A stretch of DNA of 10,409 nt from NCBI GenBank assembly GCA_024763405.1, contig JANTFQ010000057.1:1-10409 (forward strand), written 5' to 3'. The stretch is from Calditrichaceae bacterium (GTDB taxonomy: Bacteria; Calditrichota; Calditrichia; Calditrichales; Calditrichaceae). The first letter of the stretch is position 1, and every line of letters begins with the position of its first letter. The translations under genes and the position numbers were made by a program. Under the pieces are notes generated by a model. It did not search any database. It was not told the DNA's origin and saw only the letters and a list, made by a program, of their open reading frames with translations. This document shows, one piece after another, positions 6,157-10,409 of the stretch.

Positions 6157-9100
6157 CTAGGAGTCCAAAACTTTACGAATCATTTCCAGCAATTTTTGAA
6201 CAGAGTACGGTTTTTGAAGAAAATTGATATTCTCTTTTAAAGCCCCATTCTGATGAAGATGATCATAGGTATACCCGGAAACAAACAGGACTTTACTCAG
6301 GGGCATTTTTTTTCGAATCATATTGATTAATTCGGATCCGTTCATTCCCGGCATAATTAAATCGGTAATTATAAGATCAACCGATTCATTTTCCTTTTCG
6401 ATTATGTCCAGTGCAATTTTCCCGTTTCTGGCCTCGAGAATTTTATAGCCGAAATTTTTCAACGCATCACCGGAGAAATTACGGACGGCGTCATCATCTT
6501 CGACCAGTAAAATATGTTCCGTTCCCTTAAGATTATTTTTATGGGCATTTTGAACCGGCTCCGGCTCCGGGACACGGTTGGTTGCCGGCCAATAGACCGT
6601 AAATTCGGTTCCCTCTCCGGGATTGCTATCCACGTGAATATATCCATTATTTTGTTTTACTATTCCATAAACTGTCGCTAATCCCAAACCCGTTCCTTTG
6701 CCCACTTCTTTTGTCGTAAAAAAGGGTTCAAAGATACGGTTCTTCACATCCTCGTCCATACCGCTGCCTGTATCACGAATGCACACACAAACGTGTGGTC
6801 CTTTCCGGCTTCCAGAATTTCGTTCAACAAACGCCTCATCAAAATCCTGAAATTTGGTCTTAACTAAAATTTGTTTATTGGATTTGCCCGAAGGATTTCC
6901 ACTAATAGCATCCCGGGCATTGACCACCAGGTTGATCAGAATTTGCTCAATCTGCCCCGGATCGGCTTCTATATAAGGCAATTCGGCTGAAAGCTTATAT
7001 TCAATTTGAATATCGGCCGGGATAAGACGGCGCAGCATCTTGTCCAGATCCTGAATCACTGTATTCATTTCAACTATTTTTAATTCATGAATTTGCTTAC
7101 GGCTAAAGGCCAGCAACTGATTGGTTAATTTTTCAGCTCTCTTCCCGGCCTTTAAAATGGAGAGCAAATCCTTATGTGCCCGTATTTCTTTATTTGTATG
7201 CAGCAGGGCAATTTCGGCATGTCCGTTAATCACGGTCAATAAATTATTAAAATCATGGGCAATCCCTCCGGATAAAGTACCGATTGCTTCCATTTTTTGT
7301 ACTTGCTGCAATTGTGCTTCTAATTTTTTTTCGCCCGATATATCCCGCAGAATAGCCGCGTAGTTTATATTCTTGCCAGCAGCATCCTTAATGGGGAAAA
7401 TATCCGCCCGTTCATGATAAAGCTCATTATTTTTTCGTTTGTTGATAATGACATTTTTCCATTTTTTCCCGGCCGAAATAGTATCCCATAAATTTTTAAA
7501 AAAAGCCGTGTCATGTTCTCCACTGGACAAAATATTTGGTTTTTGCCCAACCGCTTCCTCTTTACTGTATCCCGTAACCTTTGTAAAAGAGGGATTTACA
7601 TACTGGATAATACCGTCCAGGTCCGTAATGATAATTGATTCTACCGCTTGCTCTACCACGGTTGCCAAACGCGAAATCTGCTCCTGGGCTTTTTTTCGTT
7701 CCGATATATCGATCATCGTCCCCTGTACGGCGATCTCCCCCTGATAGCGGATACGGCCGCCAAGCACTTCGGCGTCAAAAACAGTTCCGTCTTTGCGCAC
7801 ACATTTAAATTCATAGCGGGATGTTTCCTTTGCACCGGACTCACGCTGTTGAACTTCGGAATCCACGACGGGCCAACTTGTTGGCTCAACCAATTCTTTA
7901 ACATGAATGCCCAGCATCTCATCGACTGTGTTAAATCCAAAGATTTCAACAAATTTTTTATTACAAAATTTTAAGATATGCGCCTGAGTGATATAGATGC
8001 CCGTAAGTGAATTATCCACCAATTGTTTAAATTTTTGTTCCGATTGCCGCAGCGCCTCTTCCGCCTGTTTGCGTTTGGAAATATCTCTGGCCACAAGAAG
8101 GACCCCGGAAGGCCTGCCCTGTTTCCTGAGCAGAGTGGAGCTCACCTCCATAGGGATTTCTTTGCCCTGAAACGTAAGTGCTCTGGTTTCAAATAAAAAC
8201 CGGGAATCATCATTAGCACGACGACGTTTACCGCGCTCCTTTAAATCTTCTAGCTGATCCTCGGGAACGATTTGTATAATATTCATATTAATGATTTTGG
8301 TGCCAAACCCGGACATATCCATTGCTGCTTTATTTGCATAGGTTATTTTACCGGTAAGATCATGAATCAAAATAAAATCGGTGGCCGTTTCGGCCAGATT
8401 ACGGTATTTTTCTTCGCTGGCAAAAAGTGCTTTTTCGGCGGTCTTACGGTTGGTGATATCCAGAACCTGAGCAATCGTAATCGGGTTACCAGAGTTATCC
8501 ATCACAACGGAAGAACGGATTTCCGCATTTCGGATGGAACCGTCTTTACGTAGAATATTAAATTCATATTGAGGTGGAACGGACTCACCATTTTGCCGGC
8601 GTGCATAGCGCTCGGAAACCAGGTTCTGGCTTTCTTCATCCAGTAATATCCTGAAATCCATTCCCGTAAGTTTATTTTGCGTATAGCCTGTTAAGATTGA
8701 AAACTGAGGATTACTGTATGTAATCGAATAAGAATTATCGATTAAAATTATACCCGCATGGGAATTTTCGACAATGGTTCGGAATTTTAGCTCCGATTCT
8801 TTAAGCGCTTCTTCGGCTTTAACCCGCTCACTGATATCGGTAAAGGAAACGAGGGAGGCCGGCCGACCTTCAAACTCCGTATGGTTAGCCATTAATTCGA
8901 CATCAAAGGAACTTCCGTCTTTTCGTACAAATTTATGCCTGAATAATCCAAGTGAAACATCCGACGTATAGATTTCCTGAATTCTTTTTTGGGCGGCTTC
9001 CAGAGAATCCGGATGGATAAAATCCGAAATCTGCTTTCCCAGAAAATCTTTTTCGGACTGTCCGCCAAAAACATGTACCGCAGACGGATTCATAAAGCGG

Positions 9101-10409
9101 ACGCTCCCTTCCGAATGCACCAGAATAGGAAACGGAAGTCGGGTAACCAGTTCCCGGTAACGCGTTTCACTTTCCTTTATTTTAATTTCGGCTTGTTTTT
9201 TTTGTGTTATATCCCGAAAGACCACCTGGGCAGCAGGCTTTCCTTCAAACAAAAACGGAACAACCCCTACCTCAACATCGCGGTCATTTCCCTTAACAGT
9301 GATAAACTTTTCTTCTATGAGTGACAGGGCGTTTCCCTCTTTGACCAGCGTTTGCATCCGCTCTGCAGCCAGTGTGCGGTAATCCGGATGGACAAAAGAC
9401 ATAACGGATTTCCCAAGAATTAACGAACGATCATCCACCTCCGAGAAAAGAAGCGCAGCCTTATTGAGATCAACAATCTTTCCCGCCGAATGAATGATAA
9501 TTGGATAGGGGGCGTATTCGAATAAATTCCGGTAGCGCTTATCGCTCTCCTGTAACGCTTGTTCCGCTAAAACTTTCTCGGTCATATCCTGAGCAATACT
9601 GATAATTCCCGCTTTACCATCCGGTAAAAAAATACGCCGTTCATTAAGCTGCATATAACAGAGACTGCCATCTTTTTTGATGCTTTGTTCTACGAACTGT
9701 AAGACTTCTCCTTCCAAAATCCGCTGAATATGCATATCCACATCTTGACGTTTTTCCGGCGAGGTCAAACCGTGAACCATTTTGCCAATCAATTCGTCCG
9801 GTTCATAGCCCATAAGAGCGCAGAAGGCCGGATTGGCATTTAAGATCGTGCCGGTCTCATCCTCCAGGATTATCCCGCTTGGAGATGAATCGAAAAGAGT
9901 CCGATAGAATTTTTCAGACTGAATAAGTTTTTCGTTTGCGATCCTTCGCTCTTCCTCCAACGATAAAATTTTGGCTAGGATGGTAATATTGTTGATTTCG
10001 GATGGGGTGAATGTCCGCGGGTTCACATCCACAACACAAAGAGAACCTATCGTTTGATTGTTTACCTGTATGGGTGCACCAAGGTAGGAACGCAGTTTAT
10101 ACTTCCTGACATTCGGGTCAGTCCGCTCATACTCTGTTCCTTTAAGATCTTCCAAAATAACAACTTTGTTCTTCCCGCGGATTGTTGCTTCGTAACAAAT
10201 ATGTCCATGGGGTGTGTCCTGTTTCTCCAGGTCTGCGGGTGCGTTATATTGCGACCAGGTTATTAAAGATTTTTTATCATCATCCAGCCGGTTGTACAGG
10301 GAGCAGGCGGCATGAAGTAAATTATGTGTTTGTTCAACAAGATGATGAATGTTCTTTAAACTATCGGTGCCTAAAGAGGAAATTATATCGTTGAGATTTG
10401 AAAAATTAT
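6157..10409 (-). CDS. Hybrid sensor kinase: GAF, seven PAS, HisKA, HATPase, receiver; 5' end missing
   Basis: The frame is open from the TAG stop (6157-6159) to the window edge, giving 1416 complete codons. The TTG at 10153-10155 lies inside a GAF domain and is not the start. Counting from the first complete codon (10405-10407): GAF about 20-145 (HICYEAT near 62, SYLGAPI near 107). Seven PAS domains with C-terminal PAC motifs follow at about 164-284, 287-409, 412-534, 537-661, 664-784, 788-909 and 912-1029, joined by helical A-E-x-A-L-x-x-S-E linkers. HisKA has His1051 in AHDFNN. The ATPase has Asn1163, G1 DTGSGM (from 1212) and G2 GKGTGLGLA (1236-1244). The receiver has Glu1303, Asp1304, phospho-acceptor Asp1349, Ser1377 and Lys1399. 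No membrane helix is visible, so the seen part is cytoplasmic and probably reads small ligands, redox state or other internal cues. All catalytic residues are present, so it should be active. The receiver is terminal with no output domain, so phosphate must pass to an unseen Hpt or regulator, or the receiver tunes the kinase. It may be cotranscribed with the propeller kinase 63 bases downstream. Confidence 0.96.
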   Translation of the reverse strand, partial: NFSNLNDIISSLGTDSLKNIHHLVEQTHNLLHAACSLYNRLDDDKKSLITWSQYNAPADLEKQDTPHGHICYEATIRGKNKVVILEDLKGTEYERTDPNVRKYKLRSYLGAPIQVNNQTIGSLCVVDVNPRTFTPSEINNITILAKILSLEEERRIANEKLIQSEKFYRTLFDSSPSGIILEDETGTILNANPAFCALMGYEPDELIGKMVHGLTSPEKRQDVDMHIQRILEGEVLQFVEQSIKKDGSLCYMQLNERRIFLPDGKAGIISIAQDMTEKVLAEQALQESDKRYRNLFEYAPYPIIIHSAGKIVDLNKAALLFSEVDDRSLILGKSVMSFVHPDYRTLAAERMQTLVKEGNALSLIEEKFITVKGNDRDVEVGVVPFLFEGKPAAQVVFRDITQKKQAEIKIKESETRYRELVTRLPFPILVHSEGSVRFMNPSAVHVFGGQSEKDFLGKQISDFIHPDSLEAAQKRIQEIYTSDVSLGLFRHKFVRKDGSSFDVELMANHTEFEGRPASLVSFTDISERVKAEEALKESELKFRTIVENSHAGIILIDNSYSITYSNPQFSILTGYTQNKLTGMDFRILLDEESQNLVSERYARRQNGESVPPQYEFNILRKDGSIRNAEIRSSVVMDNSGNPITIAQVLDITNRKTAEKALFASEEKYRNLAETATDFILIHDLTGKITYANKAAMDMSGFGTKIINMNIIQIVPEDQLEDLKERGKRRRANDDSRFLFETRALTFQGKEIPMEVSSTLLRKQGRPSGVLLVARDISKRKQAEEALRQSEQKFKQLVDNSLTGIYITQAHILKFCNKKFVEIFGFNTVDEMLGIHVKELVEPTSWPVVDSEVQQRESGAKETSRYEFKCVRKDGTVFDAEVLGGRIRYQGEIAVQGTMIDISERKKAQEQISRLATVVEQAVESIIITDLDGIIQYVNPSFTKVTGYSKEEAVGQKPNILSSGEHDTAFFKNLWDTISAGKKWKNVIINKRKNNELYHERADIFPIKDAAGKNINYAAILRDISGEKKLEAQLQQVQKMEAIGTLSGGIAHDFNNLLTVINGHAEIALLHTNKEIRAHKDLLSILKAGKRAEKLTNQLLAFSRKQIHELKIVEMNTVIQDLDKMLRRLIPADIQIEYKLSAELPYIEADPGQIEQILINLVVNARDAISGNPSGKSNKQILVKTKFQDFDEAFVERNSGSRKGPHVCVCIRDTGSGMDEDVKNRIFEPFFTTKEVGKGTGLGLATVYGIVKQNNGYIHVDSNPGEGTEFTVYWPATNRVPEPEPVQNAHKNNLKGTEHILLVEDDDAVRNFSGDALKNFGYKILEARNGKIALDIIEKENESVDLIITDLIMPGMNGSELINMIRKKMPLSKVLFVSGYTYDHLHQNGALKENINFLQKPYSVQKLLEMIRKVLDS

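Noticed and set aside
6157..10155. TTG at 10155 as the start of the PAS kinase
   Set aside because: It splits a GAF domain whose first half is coded in frame upstream without a stop up to the window edge.

Overview
The window is a chromosome-like stretch of moderate, slightly AT-rich composition. It holds four protein genes, two of them cut by the window edges, and one tRNA gene. It suggests a Gram-negative bacterium of the Bacteroidota/FCB or Calditrichota kind. This rests on a Reg_prop/Y_Y_Y propeller sensor kinase, a TPR-SLH lipoprotein, and the lack of clear Shine-Dalgarno sequences at the visible starts. That placement is inference, since the sequence alone does not name a taxon.

Layout from left to right. 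Positions 1-977 (+) carry the 3' part of a membrane-bound family 2 glycosyltransferase. It meets head-on, with a 66-base overlap, a minus-strand gene (912-2051) for an outer-membrane-type lipoprotein with TPR repeats and C-terminal S-layer-homology motifs. Just upstream of that gene on the same strand is tRNA-Gly(CCC) (2096-2170), with a very good sigma70-type promoter at 2181-2209. Positions 2210-2316 are non-coding and hold three consecutive perfect hairpins. Then come two very large codirectional minus-strand genes, 63 bases apart. The downstream one (2317-6093) is a hybrid histidine kinase with two seven-bladed periplasmic propellers, a Y_Y_Y domain, one membrane helix, HisKA, HATPase and a receiver. 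The upstream one (6157 to beyond 10409) is a hybrid kinase with GAF, seven PAS domains, HisKA, HATPase and a receiver. Its 5' end lies outside the window.

The two kinases have unrelated sensor halves but collinear, closely similar catalytic halves. From the phosphorylated His to the receiver Lys, both are exactly 348 residues long and every landmark has the same spacing. They look like paralogues that share one transmitter-receiver module, one reading the periplasm and the other the cytoplasm. Neither has a DNA-binding output domain, and no separate response regulator or Hpt protein is visible, so their output partner is elsewhere. No mobile element, CRISPR array or phage gene was seen.
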